Below, piece by piece: positions 50,701 through 59,722 of a DNA stretch of 64,000 nt; within the stretch, counting starts at the first letter, position 1; each line of letters starts with the position of its first letter. The translations under genes were made by a program, and so were the position numbers. Source of the stretch: Synchiropus splendidus (Eukaryota; Chordata; Actinopteri; Syngnathiformes; Callionymidae). The stretch lies in assembly GCF_027744825.2 (NCBI RefSeq), contig NC_071334.1, forward strand, positions 6,079,937 to 6,143,936, read 5' to 3'. The notes under the pieces were generated by a model, which searched no databases, was not told the origin of the DNA, and saw only the letters and a list, made by a program, of their open reading frames with translations.

Positions 50701-53700
50701 TCTGACTCAGGCAAAAGTTGAAGGAAAGCTCTTACTATAGCTTCGCCGGGGTTGGTGTTGGTGTTGGCGTTGCCCATGTCTGGGTTCTTGTCCTCCCCGG
50801 GGACCGGGAAGTAGTTGTCACTCCTCCTCATTGTGCCGGGCTCAGTCTCCTCACTTCTGCTGAGGTCCGGCGGAGAAGAATCTGCGAGAGACACATCAGA
50901 ACGTATTGTGAAGTGAGCTTTGCTGGGTGAAATATCTAGTTCAGTAAAGCTGCTTTAAGATGACTGAAACTAGATTAGGCCAACGTCCTGTCGCTCTGAT
51001 ATCATCCAAAACTGAAACTTAAAATATGTTCCCTTCAGCCGATACTAGGTCCCTTAAGACCATCACTGTACCAACATTTCTTTCATTCTTCTATAAAGGT
51101 TTCAGTCAGTTCTGTTTGGATAGAGTTCTGATTAGTTTTCCATCGGTTTCTGGAGGTTACTCTTTCTCTAACTTGCTGTTTGGCTTGATAGTTGGTGAGT
51201 AAACATCAACAAGCTCAAAGAACATATGTGCTCATTGACGTGAATAGCGTTTTGAAACAGGCGGGTGCAATGTTGTAGGTAAAGGGAGCATAAATGGGCC
51301 TTAAAGCTCCGGAGACCAAGTGCTGCCATCGTCCCAATATGCTACAAGCGAGGCAAGAGTTGGTTTTCTCAACAGCAAGGGAAATGTGGTCATTGCAGTT
51401 GCAAGCAGCAGTTCAATGAAAGCGCCATGCTTGGTTGGAATTTCTAACCTCCATCCCTGGGCCCTGGCTGCAACAAGTTGTGGACGGAGTCTGAGAGAAA
51501 CTTACTAAGGTGGTGGGACAATGCGAACATTGCACACAGGCTGCATTTCATAGCCTGAAAATGGGTAAATATTTGGTCAGTTGGGGAGACAAACAAGATG
51601 CTGCTGAAGTGGAGGAACATCAGAGCATCGCAGAAACTATTCACAGCATCCCAGAGCCACTTGACTGCAGGAACCAAGTGGGCACAAGAAGCGCAACTCA
51701 AAGCCTCTTGTCAATGTAAAGTGAGAAACACAGCGGTTACAAACAACTCTCAGCTCTGCGGTTAACAGCAGTGGCTCAAGAGAGCTTTTGCTTCTTGGTG
51801 AAGTCAGCAGCAAAATAGTTCGACAACTTTCAACATAGAAAACCTCCCAACTTGTTTGTTTATTTTATGTATCGACGTAGTGGCTGTAATGAACTAATAA
51901 ATGAGTCACAGATGGGTCGGCCAGTCGTGACATCATCGTTCGGCAAGAACAATCCACAGTAAGAGGAGAAATAGCTGTGTGACCATCGCGACCCCAAACA
52001 TCAAAGGTATGCCACCGTTTCACAAAGGACACATCAAAGGACACAGACCTCCAACATCGCATTTTGAGCCATCGTAATTCAAATATAAAGTTTCAAAACA
52101 ATGTTTAACAATATAAAGTATGTGCAACAACCTATAAACATTTTTATCTACATTTATTTCAATTCTATTGACAACACTTCGGTCGCCAACCCGTACATGT
52201 TATATGCTGACTCATCAGCTAATTGCTGAAGCATTCGGTGACTAGTCGACTATCAAAATACTCGCTAGCTGCAGCCTTAGTTTTAAGTTTGAATTGCAAT
52301 GACAAAACACAAAAAACAGTGGTATCATTACTAGGACCAAAAGCCAAACATTTACTGACAGATGGAGAAAGCAAGAGGTGGTTATGCCACAGATGAGTGA
52401 GAACATTGAGTAACTGACTACACCTTTCTTCGACAGGGCAATGCATGTGGACACTGAAACTGTCTAAGAAAAATGAATCTATCATCCGCATGCTAACACT
52501 CGTGTCTATAAACTGCTGACTAATACATACACCAAATATTAGATCCGCCAGCATCTTGCTTCCACACCTATTCGGGGCATCAATCCAGTGTCTACATTCA
52601 ACACCGGCGTCATCATATCTAGCAGAAAGTGCGAACAGTAAGAAGAACTCCAAGAACCTGTCAAGTCCGAGTACGATTCTGTCACTAAAACTGCGTTTTT
52701 CATTGCGTTTGAGGGCATTGTTCAACATAGTCAGCTACTCATTACACACATTACACTGAGAGAGGAGGAGCCAAAAGACTTTTGCCTTAATCCTTCCAGA
52801 ACGATCTGTTGCTGTTGTTATGAAGGGTGAAAACACAACAAAACTTTGCACGACGTGGGTGTTTGTAACTTTGTTTCCATTCCGTTTGAGCTGCACTTAA
52901 CTATGCTTTTGGCACGCCTCCTGTTAATTCACCTTTGTCGCAGTTTATCATGAAATTATGCCGTCAAAATGTTGTCATATTACAGTTTATATGAAAACTC
53001 CATGAGTGATTTTGCTAGTGAGCGTTTCCACAGGGGTTTTGATCCTGTTGCACAGCTCTCAGACACATTTATCCACTGTATACTTGCCTTTCTTGAAGTC
53101 AGCCTTTGTGGTGTCCGAAGTTGACAGTGTTTCAGAAAATAACTGAGTGGTGCCATTGGTTTAATTTCAATCTCTCAGCGCAGCCTGCACCAGCACTCAG
53201 AACTGTGGAAGCATTTAACTCCATCTAGCCCGCGCTGTCATCCATCTCTTCAGTCCTGACAAACGTCTCAGAAGCAGCCTGGCGGCCTCCGTTCCGCCAG
53301 TAAATCACCATCATTATAACAAGTGTGTCAGTCTTCCCTTATTGCTGGACACTTCCTGATTTCTTTTTCAGTTGACCTCAGCACTTTCTAGCTGCGCGTC
53401 TCTTGACTTATTGGTACATGAACAGACCTGAAGGGTTTCAGTTACTAGACGGATTCTGAGAAAGGGGAATATCAGTGGGAACCGTTGGTTGCATCATTTG
53501 ACATAGTCTGGCTCACAATTTAAATGGAAAACTATCATGTGCATGTAATAGATGTGATGCAATAAGCAGGTTCTGAGCAAGACAAAATGCAACAGCAGCA
53601 ACACATGATGCCCTGATTCAGGCTGGTGCTATAAAATGCAATTCTAGACTGACAAGGCTCTGTTAATAGGAATGACGTATGACGAATGACTTTCTCTGTC

Positions 53701-56700
53701 CCAGTGACAGACTATTGGAGACGAGCCACTTCATCTAGGTCCCCTGGGGGTTTCCTCAAGATTAGTATGGCAGAGCCAGTTAGAAGGATTCTGGACTCCC
53801 AACCTCGCCATCATGCACCGCCTGGGTTTCACCCACCTGCCTCATCTTGAATGAGCTGTTTTCAGTTCACCCTCTCAGCCTTGACCAGTCACACTTTCTC
53901 TGCGATCCCCTACCACACTCGCTTGTTCCTGTCAACAACACCAGACAGACTCACACAAGCCACACAGTCTTCACTAGGGCTCTGTTTTGGCAGGTATCTT
54001 GCGATACGACACATATCCCGACATGCGGGTTATTATACAATAATAATTTAAAAAATATATACAATAATATGTGGGTGAATACGAGGTGAGTCCAGTTAGA
54101 CTTTCAGTTAAATTTCCCACAGAGGAATGAATCGCCCCTTCAATCGCCAAAATAACTCCACTGAACAAAAAGAAAATGTATCAAACACGTCACAAATGCT
54201 GCAGCATATCCAAGTATCGATGTAATAAACATTGACATGGCCGACTTAAAAAAATTCCGACAGTATCACAGAATCACGTTTTGCAATGTCTCCGCAAAAA
54301 TATCGATACAATATTGCACACTAAAGTATTGCGATATTTGAGTGTGTCAGTGTTTTCTTACACCCCTAGTCTCCACCACACACAAGTCCTTTCAAAAGCC
54401 TGTTCCTGCCTGCCTCATCACTCACCTATTCTTTTGCCCACAACACAGAATGTGCTTTCTGTAAGTCTGTATATGGGGTGTATTCCAAGGTTTCTGCTAC
54501 ATGTAAACCAGCCACACCTTCACAAAAACTATCCCTTTTATAGGATGAAATCTCACATGATCATATGTATTAAAACAAAGTGGACACACTGCAACAAGCC
54601 GATAACACAGGCATCGTGGTGGTTTCCAGCATGTTTTTAACGAAAAAGTCAGTTGGTGGTGGAACTCAAGTCACGTATTTTGACGGGATAAATGAAGGAA
54701 CGGACCGTGTGAGCTACAGATTGGAGAGAGATTTTATTTTTTTGAATCCAGATCCTGTAGTTTTAGTACTGTAGTTTTTGTTTCATGCACTCAACATTCA
54801 ACTTCTTCAGAGAGATTTCTGTGAGAAGATTTATGACCTTAATTACACAGCTCCTCACACACCAGAAAAAAAAAAAAAACCCGTCTAGGTTCATTTGAAG
54901 AGGAGGTGGAGCTCCACGAATACCTGGGTGGGGTGACTGTCAACAGATGTGAGGCTGAGTTCAACAAGGGGATGAGCAGACTCTCCCTCCTCAGTGGACC
55001 ACAGGTCGCTCAGTAAACTGCTCTCCATCATGGACAGTCAGCAACTGGTTATGTTCCCCTTTAGACGGAAGCAGTTCCAATAGAAGAAGAACAGACCTGG
55101 GCAAAGTGCGGCCCGGGGGCCGTATGCGGCCGGATGACTGTATTTTCATGGTTTGATGTCAGACTAAAACTTTTTTTTGGGGGGGTCTTTCTCTTTTAGT
55201 CAGCCCCACCACTTCAGCAGTAAAATAGCATGTTCTTCTTTTAAGACTAAAATTCTCTTCTTTTCATTGGCCATTTTTGAGTTTTTCTTGTTCCTCAAAA
55301 AAAGGAACCCTGAAAATATATATTGAAATAGCTTTTTATCTTGAACGCCTGCTCCATAGTTGGTTTATATTCAAATAAAGTGCATATTAAATGAAATATT
55401 GTAATAGTTTCATGGCATATTTACACTTCTTAATGTCCTTAGTTACATTTCATCTTCTTCGGTTCAGTTTGTCCTCGTTAGTTAAGTATATATTTTGGAT
55501 ATTTTTCTGTCATGTGTTGTAGTCCTCACTGTCTTTCTTTTGGCATGACGGCCCCTCGCAACCATTACAGTTTCTAATGTGGCCCTTTAGGAAATTGAAT
55601 TTCCCACCTCTGCACTAGTACAACTATGTCAGCATGTAATCCAGGGTGATATAGTCGATGGAGAAGCACAGAATTACTGTTAAACAGGTTACTCTTTGTA
55701 AACTGGTTGTCTCTCTATATAGAACATTGACTTGTACTTTGGCCATCTATTTCCATTTCTCTATGTTCTTGTGCCGTTTCCTGGATACAGCTGCTTATTT
55801 CCCCGCTTGGGAAAATTTGTCGTTTCAAAGGAAAACAAACTGCCGACATGATAAGTAGGTAAGCGCCGGCACACACAGCTAAATTCCTGGTCCAATCTTC
55901 AGGCACGCTGGCGGCAGCCCTGAGCAGCTGCACCCTGCGTGATACAGGCTCAGACAGGACGCATCTTTCAATCGCCGCACAGCACGCTCGCCATGTGGTT
56001 ACCCAGCCGTCACTCACAGACGTCACTTGTGCATTCTTGATTTAGATACCAGCACGTCCTTGTCATTTCATATTCTCACTGAAAATGACAAGCAGTTATA
56101 CCCCGTGGCCAACTGACCATAATATTTGACATCCATCGGGTCAACGCAGTGGCCCCCGCCAAAGAAGTAGGTTCAGCACTTTTTGGTCAATACCGAATGT
56201 CTTTTCACAGCAAAATCCCACACAAAAGTCACAATTTTTCAAACTTGCTTACACAGACCTACTAAATAGCAATAATACTGCACATTGTATCGAAAAGATT
56301 GCAGCTTTTAAAGCAGAAACAAAGAGCAAAAGTGCTTAATATAAAATCAATCATTCCCTTTCAATCATCAATGAACAGATCAAACCCACAACGTAAACTT
56401 CACTTGTTAAATAGCGGAACGTTGCCTTATAAACAGACTGCTCCTCTTTTCATCAACTACATGTCCACGGATTGAGTATCTGGGAATGCATTTGCTGCTG
56501 AAAGCTCCAGTCTTCCACAACAGAACACGGCTCCTTGCCCAAAACAATAAACTCTATTAGCATTGGTTTCACCTGAGGTTCATTCTGGTTAGCTTCCGTT
56601 CGTGTGCCAAATTCAGTGTGGTAATGTGAGGCCAAGTGTCTCGACAAATTCGTGGTGCTAAAGGTTTTTGGGGTTTTAACTCAGTGGCTGACTCCGTGGG

Positions 56701-59700
56701 TGCACATGTTGTGAATTGAAGTTCGGCTGTCATTCTCCTAGACGGAAAAGTATTGCCAAATGACTGTCTCACTAATGTCTGTAGCAGCCGCAGTTATAAG
56801 GCATCTCTGGAGCATCACAAGTGGTGTGATGTTCTGGGGAAACTTAAAACAATAGTAACATTACTCATCAAGTATGAATATAACTATCATTTTTATATAA
56901 AAAAAAGCGTATATTTGTGATTTTCCAATCATGTTGGCATTGCAAAATGCCCATATCGGCCGGCCGATCAATCGGCTTTAGGCCAATGATGTTTCCCCAC
57001 AGAAGGCTGGTGCCTCTCTACTTAGTTAAATCGGGTGGCAACTTCCTCTTTTGGCACTGTTGCGAACCCATAAACTGGCCGACAGCAGAGCAGAATCTAG
57101 TGAAATATTTAACTTGGTAATGGCAAACAACATTAGCAAGCGATAAATATCATGTCAGAACAGTAGCCTTCACTAAAAGATGCTCACTGCTGAAACATAA
57201 AAGTGTAGTCAGTTGTTCAGCGATAGCAAAGCGTGATGCAGCGTCTCGGTGGTTGACCACAGACTCGCTGCAGAATGGACCAGGGCTACTCAATTACATA
57301 ATGAAGAGTGGCGCAGACTGACCTGAGCCAGAGCTTTCAAACTGTATTGATCTGGCCTGTGTATTGGCAGGTATCTTGTGATACGATACGTGTGCCGATA
57401 CAGGAGTGGCGATACGATACATTGCGATACATTGCAATACTGTTAGTTCAACAATATATTGTAATGAGATCCATCATTTTGAGGTGGAAAATCAGATAAT
57501 GCAGCATGAAATCATGTGCGTGAAAACGAATTTATGGTTATGGCGTCAGTCCAGCTAGATTTTTAACACAGGAATAAATCGCGCACTTGATTTAAAAAAA
57601 AACAAAAAACCTTAGTATCCAAGTATCTATGTATTAAATATCAATATATATGCAACTTAAAATACCAATACAATATCACTGGATTAAAAGGATTCAATAT
57701 CACAGAATCAAGTATCGCAATATTTGAGCCTATTGATATTTCCTTACATCCCTAACATTGGTCACACTAGTTGAATCACGACCGTATCTCAGGTAAATAT
57801 ACGCTTGGATATGGACTGCAACGGTGTTGTGATGTTTTCTTTGAAAGTGTCTCCACAGGTCCGAGTCTGTCACCGTCATGTCATGGTTTAAGGGGACCCC
57901 TGACACGTGTTGAGCAGAGTGGACCAAGAGTGTCCAAATGAAGCCTTACGTTAAGGCACATCATTCGCAGAACATCACATGAACAAAGACAAATGAGGCC
58001 TTGTTTCCAGGAGACCAACTGCCTGGTTGTGGGACTTTCACAAAGTGTTCTGCGTGACCAGAGCCAACCAGATGACTCGTCTTTTAATATGATGACGCTC
58101 TATTGATAACAGAGGCAGCACGTTCCCGGACCGTCCCACTGGCTCTGTATTGGCAAGCGACACCTGTGCGTTACAGTCTTCTATTTTATTATGATGTCAT
58201 GATTTCAATGTATTTTTGAGACGAGTTCGCAAGTTTCTACTCAGCCAAACTACGAAACAGTGAAATTTTCAGGATTCAGGACGAATAGCAGTTGCCCACA
58301 TGAGAAAAGAATGCAAACAAACGGTACCCTCTGAGACAGAGCGCATATACGACAGCTTCATTAACACGTCTTTGCTGCGCATATATTAGCAGGTAATGGC
58401 TTTTTACAGCTCTGGCAGGTCTGATTTGTCGGAGGCGCAGGTTGACAGCCTTGCAGCCAAGGTGTGAGCACAGCCCACCAGCCTCACCCAGCAGACCAGG
58501 GCGCGCCCAGCTACAGCCAGGCGAGTGGAGGGGCTGGGACCAGAGGTGAGCGCTCCTGGAAACTTGACGCTCCCTTTCACATTTTGTCAACTGACCACAC
58601 CCACTGGCTGGTAGAACAAGAGGGTAGTCAGGAGGCAGAAGACACAGGGAGAAAAGGCGACGAGAGGGGAATTTAAAGGTCATAAATCATGCTTCAACCT
58701 TTGGAGAGTGGTAGAAATTGTAAAGATGAAATAAATATCTACACTGTACAGATCTCTGAGGCATACCACCACATGCACAGAGTAACAATCTTTTCAAAAA
58801 TCTCCTTCAACTTAGGTCTCCATTGACTCCGTCTACATGTTGCACGACTGGGATGAGTTTCTATGTCCGAGTCTAGAAGCGCGCAGAAAAGGCCACCTCA
58901 TCAGATCAGATGGACATGAAAGAACGGCAGTGACAGAATCGCCGCTTGGAGCATTCATTGGACATACAGACTGAATAGTAATTGTATCTATAGTAATTGT
59001 TGCTCGCCACTCTGCGGTGCTCACAGCCGACCTCCGCCTGGAGGAGGAGGTGAACGCTTCTGATCAAGGTGTTTGAAAACCCTCAGAGAGAATAAACGTT
59101 CAACCTACACATGTATGAGGAGGGTATGAAAATAAGCCTTGGTGTAATTTTATATACACATATATTAACACACATATATTCAATAATAATAATAATAATA
59201 ATATGTCTCTCATTTGGTGGGAATATATCCTTCTGTTCTGATAGTTCTTCTGGAGCACGCAGATTGTCGCTTATTGTTTTTCTTGTTTATCAATTATGGC
59301 ACAGCCGCTCTTCCACCTTCACCTCTCTCCACTGATCAACCTCCCGTTGTGACCCCTTCAGGTGAAGCAACCTCACTGTTGTCTTCTTCACCTGGATCAC
59401 CTCCGCTGACTGACGTGACTTACTCACAAGCCTCATAGAAATAGCTTCAACCACCGAGAGAATCGAGGGAAAATGACTAAGTGACTATCAGAATGGTCGT
59501 CATTCAAAAAAGAGAGAGCTCCGACTTGTTTATTTGATTTCTCCGGTCGCAAAACCTTGGCGTCTTACCGGGCAGCTCGGCGCCTCCGCGGTGATCGGAG
59601 CCCCGCGCCGGCTCCTCTCCAGCATCCTGACGCTCCATCGTCTTTGAATGTTGGCTCGGTGTATTGGTAAGAGCCGAGGAGGCGCTCAGCCGCGCAGCCT

Positions 59701-59722
59701 CGTCGGTCCGTGCGTGGGGCAT
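18086..59722 (-). CDS. ano1: Anoctamin-1-like Ca2+-activated chloride channel (TMEM16A)
   Basis: Plasma-membrane dimeric chloride channel opened by cytosolic Ca2+. Coding exons in transcript order: 59722-59569, 50881-50736, 46236-45889, 41726-41628, 40820-40669, 39121-39067, 38766-38715, 37391-37336, 37177-37136, 35024-34960, 34125-33991, 33563-33403, 30667-30582, 27559-27488, 26282-26208, 25577-25376, 24608-24497, 24412-24355, 23461-23361, 22101-21959, 21720-21568, 20752-20700, 20616-20432, 20357-20252 and 18328-18086. They total 3054 nt (1017 codons) with no frame conflict, so the gene looks intact. ANO1 rather than ANO2 is favoured by the C-terminal [16 protein letters not shown] sequence and by fadd lying next downstream. 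Whether it is the a or b fish paralogue cannot be told. Exon 21's donor (ATTG|GTTGGT) and exon 24's (CAG|GTTTGG) are weak but GT-type. Confidence 0.92.
18510..18698 (+). mobile_element. MITE family A, copy 3
   Basis: The best-preserved copy, in the last ano1 intron. Termini are GAGGTTTCATGAAACAGTGTCC and ACAGTTTCATGATACCTC. The two inner blocks, CCACCAGATGGCGC (18545-18558) and GTGCCATCTAGTGG (18628-18641), face each other. Confidence 0.85.
18905..19544 (+). mobile_element. LINE reverse-transcriptase 3' fragment, copy 1
   Basis: Plus-strand frames read [16 protein letters not shown].., [16 protein letters not shown] and further on [19 protein letters not shown] and GRRKGGxPKR-like pieces. 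These belong to the RT C-terminal part of fish non-LTR retrotransposons. The catalytic FADD motif is FADH here, and frames are broken, so it is dead. About 100 bases found in copy 2 are missing near 19175. It inserts antisense to ano1 in the last intron and ends in the GAA tract. Confidence 0.8.
19545..19654. repeat. (GAA)n microsatellite
   Basis: About 36 uninterrupted GAA/AAG units directly after the LINE fragment, probably grown from its 3' tail. On the ano1 transcript strand it is (TTC)n. Confidence 0.97.
20064..20158 (+). mobile_element. MITE family A, copy 4 (short)
   Basis: GGGGTTTCAATGAAACAGTAAG on the left; GAGTGCCATCTTGTGGCCACTG..TGTTGACACTGTTTCATGACG on the right. Internally deleted. 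It lies about 90 bases from ano1 exon 24. Confidence 0.6.
20894..21376 (-). mobile_element. LINE reverse-transcriptase 3' fragment, copy 2
   Basis: Minus-strand reading gives [18 protein letters not shown], then [20 protein letters not shown] and [18 protein letters not shown]. It is nearly identical to 19143-19544 but in the opposite orientation, and it retains the segment that copy 1 lost. It lies in the intron between ano1 exons 21 and 22. Confidence 0.85.
21568..23461 (-). CDS. ano1: ano1 exons 19-21: TM6-TM8 with the Ca2+ site
   Basis: Exon 19 (23461-23361): [20 protein letters not shown], the TM6 acidic residue in MELC. Exon 20 (22101-21959): a Lys/Arg/Glu-rich loop, then [14 protein letters not shown]. 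Exon 21 (21720-21568): [20 protein letters not shown] then [20 protein letters not shown]. The five acidic residues that bind Ca2+ in mouse TMEM16A (E654; E702 and E705 in PEYME; E734 and D738 in IEIRLD) are all present, so Ca2+ gating should be intact. Confidence 0.92.
22102..23360. other. ano1 intron 19
   Basis: No recognised repeat or gene; short reading frames only. Confidence 0.4.
24355..27559 (-). CDS. ano1: ano1 exons 14-18: first intracellular loop, TM3 to TM5
   Basis: Exon 14 (27559-27488): [20 protein letters not shown]. Exon 15 (26282-26208): [20 protein letters not shown]. Exon 16 (25577-25376): TM3 ([16 protein letters not shown]) and TM4 ([20 protein letters not shown]). Exon 17 (24608-24497): [20 protein letters not shown] and TM5 ([17 protein letters not shown]). 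Exon 18 (24412-24355): [19 protein letters not shown]. Between exons 14 and 15 the mammalian protein has about 30 more residues; this gene has a shorter loop there, or an exon I did not find. Confidence 0.9.
24690..25097 (+). mobile_element. LINE 3' fragment, Rex3/RTE-like
   Basis: Contains GGTGGCAGCGTCTCCCTTAG followed by AGATAGGGTGAGGAG, then GAGGAGTCAGTTGAGGTGG, and later TGGGAACGCCTCGGGATCCC. These are hallmarks of the conserved RT C-terminus of an abundant teleost LINE. The GATG-type tail that follows fits Rex3, but I cannot exclude another clade. Inserted antisense in the ano1 intron between exons 16 and 17. Confidence 0.7.
25098..25291. repeat. (GGAT)n/(GGAC)n minisatellite-like tract
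   Basis: Tetranucleotide array that starts as GGAT and passes into long GGAC blocks with CAGA interruptions. It follows the LINE 3' end and stops about 85 bases from ano1 exon 16. Confidence 0.95.
25578..26207. other. ano1 intron 15
   Basis: Nothing recognised apart from a short A-rich tract near 25590-25610. Confidence 0.4.
26283..27487. other. ano1 intron 14, with a short perfect-type hairpin
   Basis: Contains a (TTTAA)n run at about 26856-26881 and, at 27012-27057, an inverted repeat with a 19-bp stem (one mismatch) and an 8-nt loop. If a spliced loop exon homologous to the mammalian one exists, it would lie here; I did not find it. Confidence 0.5.
28139..28150 (-). CDS. ano1: Candidate 12-nt alternative microexon of ano1 (EEHK)
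   Basis: The minus strand reads TTTTTTTCAG|GAGGAGCACAAG|GTTTGG. The exon is 12 nt, in phase 0, lying between exon 13 (phase 0 end) and exon 14 (phase 0 start), so its inclusion keeps the frame and adds Glu-Glu-His-Lys. Mammalian ANO1 has an alternatively spliced 4-residue segment (segment c, EAVK) at this same protein position. The donor is the same GTTTGG used by ano1 exon 24. Found by position and splice sites, not by alignment. Confidence 0.6.
28526..29108. mobile_element. hAT-like foldback MITE, copy 2
   Basis: The arms include AAAGTGGACTTTTG.., GGCAGCCTTC on the left and GCGTCAACATGCATCGCTGAAG, GGGGTGAGGATGGGTTG on the right. It is flanked by GTCAAAGC (28518-28525) and GTCAAAGT (29109-29116), an 8-bp target duplication with one mismatch. 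The CA start and 8-bp duplication suggest the hAT superfamily. Confidence 0.75.
29990..30405. mobile_element. Foldback element with hexamer tracts
   Basis: The left arm (about 30009-30070) contains AAATGAAGACACACAAGAAATC and TTTAGCAATATTTTCACAG. Its inverted partner is at about 30328-30400 (GTGAAAATATTGTCAAAGATTT, GCGTCTTCATTTCTACATTC). Between them lie (TGTAAA)n at 30180-30205 and (TTTAGA)n at 30272-30308, plus a second, nested inverted repeat (AAATCTCTGTTTTAA against TTAAAACTGAGATTT). Confidence 0.65.
30582..35024 (-). CDS. ano1: ano1 exons 10-13: TM1, first extracellular loop, TM2
   Basis: Exon 10 (35024-34960): [20 protein letters not shown]. Exon 11 (34125-33991): [20 protein letters not shown] followed by TM1 ([16 protein letters not shown]). 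Exon 12 (33563-33403): the Cys-rich extracellular loop [20 protein letters not shown], with an NIT glycosylation sequon, then [20 protein letters not shown] (TM2). Exon 13 (30667-30582): [20 protein letters not shown], then TGFGEEEQ. All four join in phase. The Cys pattern CPLCDxxCSYW is the anoctamin-1/2 loop signature. Confidence 0.9.
30668..33402. other. ano1 intron 12 with repeat fragments
   Basis: Contains a hAT-like 'CCCCGGGGGCCAAATCTGGCCC' sequence at about 30855-30930 and dispersed repeat B at 31175-31460. A GGTCTTGGTCTCGAG-rich fish repeat lies at 31541-31640, with a TA-rich stretch at 31910-31935. No gene recognised. Confidence 0.5.
31175..31460 (+). repeat. Dispersed repeat B, copy 2
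   Basis: CATAACCCTTTCCTCAGCCT, TGACCATCCAAAACACAAAG and GTGGTCCTCACAAGGATAGT, matching blocks at 63340-63640 and, inverted, at 10813-11025. Confidence 0.65.
34329..34541. mobile_element. hAT-like foldback MITE, copy 3 (short)
   Basis: Starts CAGCCCATCCTCACTC and ends GGAGTGAGGCTGGGTTG. It is flanked by GTTTTTAT (34321-34328) and GTATTTAT (34542-34549), an 8-bp duplication with one mismatch. Internally deleted. Confidence 0.75.
35025..37135. other. ano1 intron 9
   Basis: Mostly unrecognised sequence. Its only identified feature is the dispersed repeat at 36748-37032. Confidence 0.45.
36748..37032 (+). repeat. Teleost dispersed repeat with GGATG tail
   Basis: GGGTGGAGTTTGCATGTTCC, TGGTTTCCTCCCAC, GGGATAGGCTCCAGCACGCC and a short GGATGGATG end. 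This 3' module is very common in fish genomes and is compatible with a non-LTR retrotransposon or SINE tail. Confidence 0.7.
37136..41726 (-). CDS. ano1: ano1 exons 4-9: N-terminal cytosolic domain
   Basis: These six exons encode the folded cytosolic domain ahead of the membrane part. Exon 4 (41726-41628): [20 protein letters not shown], then PTKK. Exon 5 (40820-40669): [11 protein letters not shown] and [11 protein letters not shown]. Exon 6 (39121-39067): [18 protein letters not shown]. Exon 7 (38766-38715): [18 protein letters not shown]. Exon 8 (37391-37336): [18 protein letters not shown]. Exon 9 (37177-37136): [14 protein letters not shown]. Each aligns by eye with the human ANO1 order. 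Loops are shorter than in mammals at the exon 4/5 join. Confidence 0.88.
37281..37304. repeat. Poly-G run
   Basis: 24 consecutive G on the plus strand (poly-C in the ano1 transcript), in the 158-base intron between exons 8 and 9. Confidence 0.97.
37467..37885. mobile_element. hAT-like foldback MITE, copy 4
   Basis: The best full-length copy: CAACCCATCCTCACTGCCAT at the left and CAGGAGTGAGGATGGGTTG at the right. Long arms pair GGGAAACTGGACTTT with AAAGTCCACTTTCCC and TTGCATGTCGACGC with GCGTCAACATGCAA. Its flanks (GTTCACCG and GTCACTGG) do not form a clear duplication. Confidence 0.75.
38240..38455 (-). mobile_element. LINE 3' fragment, copy 3
   Basis: The minus strand reads [20 protein letters not shown] then [15 protein letters not shown], the same family as the fragments at 18905 and 20894. 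More diverged and shorter; in ano1 intron 7. Confidence 0.75.
39171..39311 (+). mobile_element. MITE family A, copy 5 (deleted)
   Basis: GTGATGGGTCGATGAAG on the left and CATCTACCCATCAC on the right; only the right inner block, GCGCCATCTGGTGG (39250-39263), is intact. It lies 50 bases upstream of ano1 exon 6 in transcript terms. Confidence 0.75.
42430..42520 (+). mobile_element. hAT-like foldback MITE, solo left arm
   Basis: GACCCATCCTCACTCCCATG then GTCATGTTCTGACTTTGGGG and TACTGATGACAAAGGCAGC. No inverted partner follows. Confidence 0.65.
43627..43700. mobile_element. hAT-like terminal fragment
   Basis: CCTGGGCAAAGTGCGGCCTG followed by GGGGCCAAATGCGGCCC, a typical end of non-autonomous hAT elements; the same sequence begins the fragment at 55094. 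Confidence 0.6.
45728..45869. repeat. (TGGA)n microsatellite
   Basis: Nearly continuous GGAT/TGGA array with few variants, ending about 20 bases from the exon 3 donor of ano1. Confidence 0.97.
45889..59722 (-). CDS. ano1: ano1 exons 1-3: cytosolic N-terminus
   Basis: Exon 1 (59722-59569) starts [12 protein letters not shown]; exon 2 (50881-50736) continues [16 protein letters not shown] and ends PGEAI; exon 3 (46236-45889) starts [10 protein letters not shown]. The first two exons are low-complexity (Ser, Asn, Thr, Pro) and not recognisably like the mammalian N-terminus. Homology begins in exon 3 with [16 protein letters not shown]. Exon 3 then has a basic stretch, [16 protein letters not shown], and ends [17 protein letters not shown]. 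The ATG at 59722 is the first in frame; the upstream in-frame triplet at 59746 is GTG. Introns here are the largest in the gene (8.7 kb and 4.5 kb). Confidence 0.8.
46237..50735. other. ano1 intron 2
   Basis: 4.5 kb with short random reading frames. No element or gene recognised. Confidence 0.4.
50882..53984. other. ano1 intron 1, 3' part
   Basis: Contains an isolated Harbinger-like end (about 51288-51307). At about 52235-52290 there is an ACTAGTCGACTATCAAAATA..GCTGCAGCCTTAG sequence that resembles a common fish hAT end. The rest is unrecognised. Confidence 0.4.
53985..54370. mobile_element. 'GATACGATAC' repeat, copy 1
   Basis: Starts GGCAGGTATCTTGCGATACG, passes through CCAAGTATCGATGTAATAAA and CACAGAATCACGTTTTGCAA, and ends TTTCTTACACCCCTAGT. 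The matching copy is at 57367-57760. Such elements are frequent MITE-like repeats in fish. Confidence 0.6.
55094..55620. mobile_element. Non-autonomous hAT-like element
   Basis: Opens CCTGGGCAAAGTGCGGCCCG and closes TGTGGCCCTTTAGGAAATTG..CCACCTCTGCA; the two GGCC-rich ends are about 520 bases apart with AT-rich filler and no transposase. Confidence 0.6.
57367..57760. mobile_element. 'GATACGATAC' repeat, copy 2
   Basis: GGCAGGTATCTTGTGATACG to TTTCCTTACATCCCTAAC, with CACAGAATCAAGTATCGCAA inside; same family and same orientation as the copy at 53985. Confidence 0.6.
57761..59568. other. ano1 intron 1, 5' part
   Basis: No gene recognised. (AATAAT)-type tract at about 59181-59205. Confidence 0.4.

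Noticed and set aside
52219..52728. 169-residue minus-strand frame in ano1 intron 1
   Set aside because: No known domain, no start context or neighbours. The 3' part overlaps a hAT-like end, so it is probably decayed transposon or chance.
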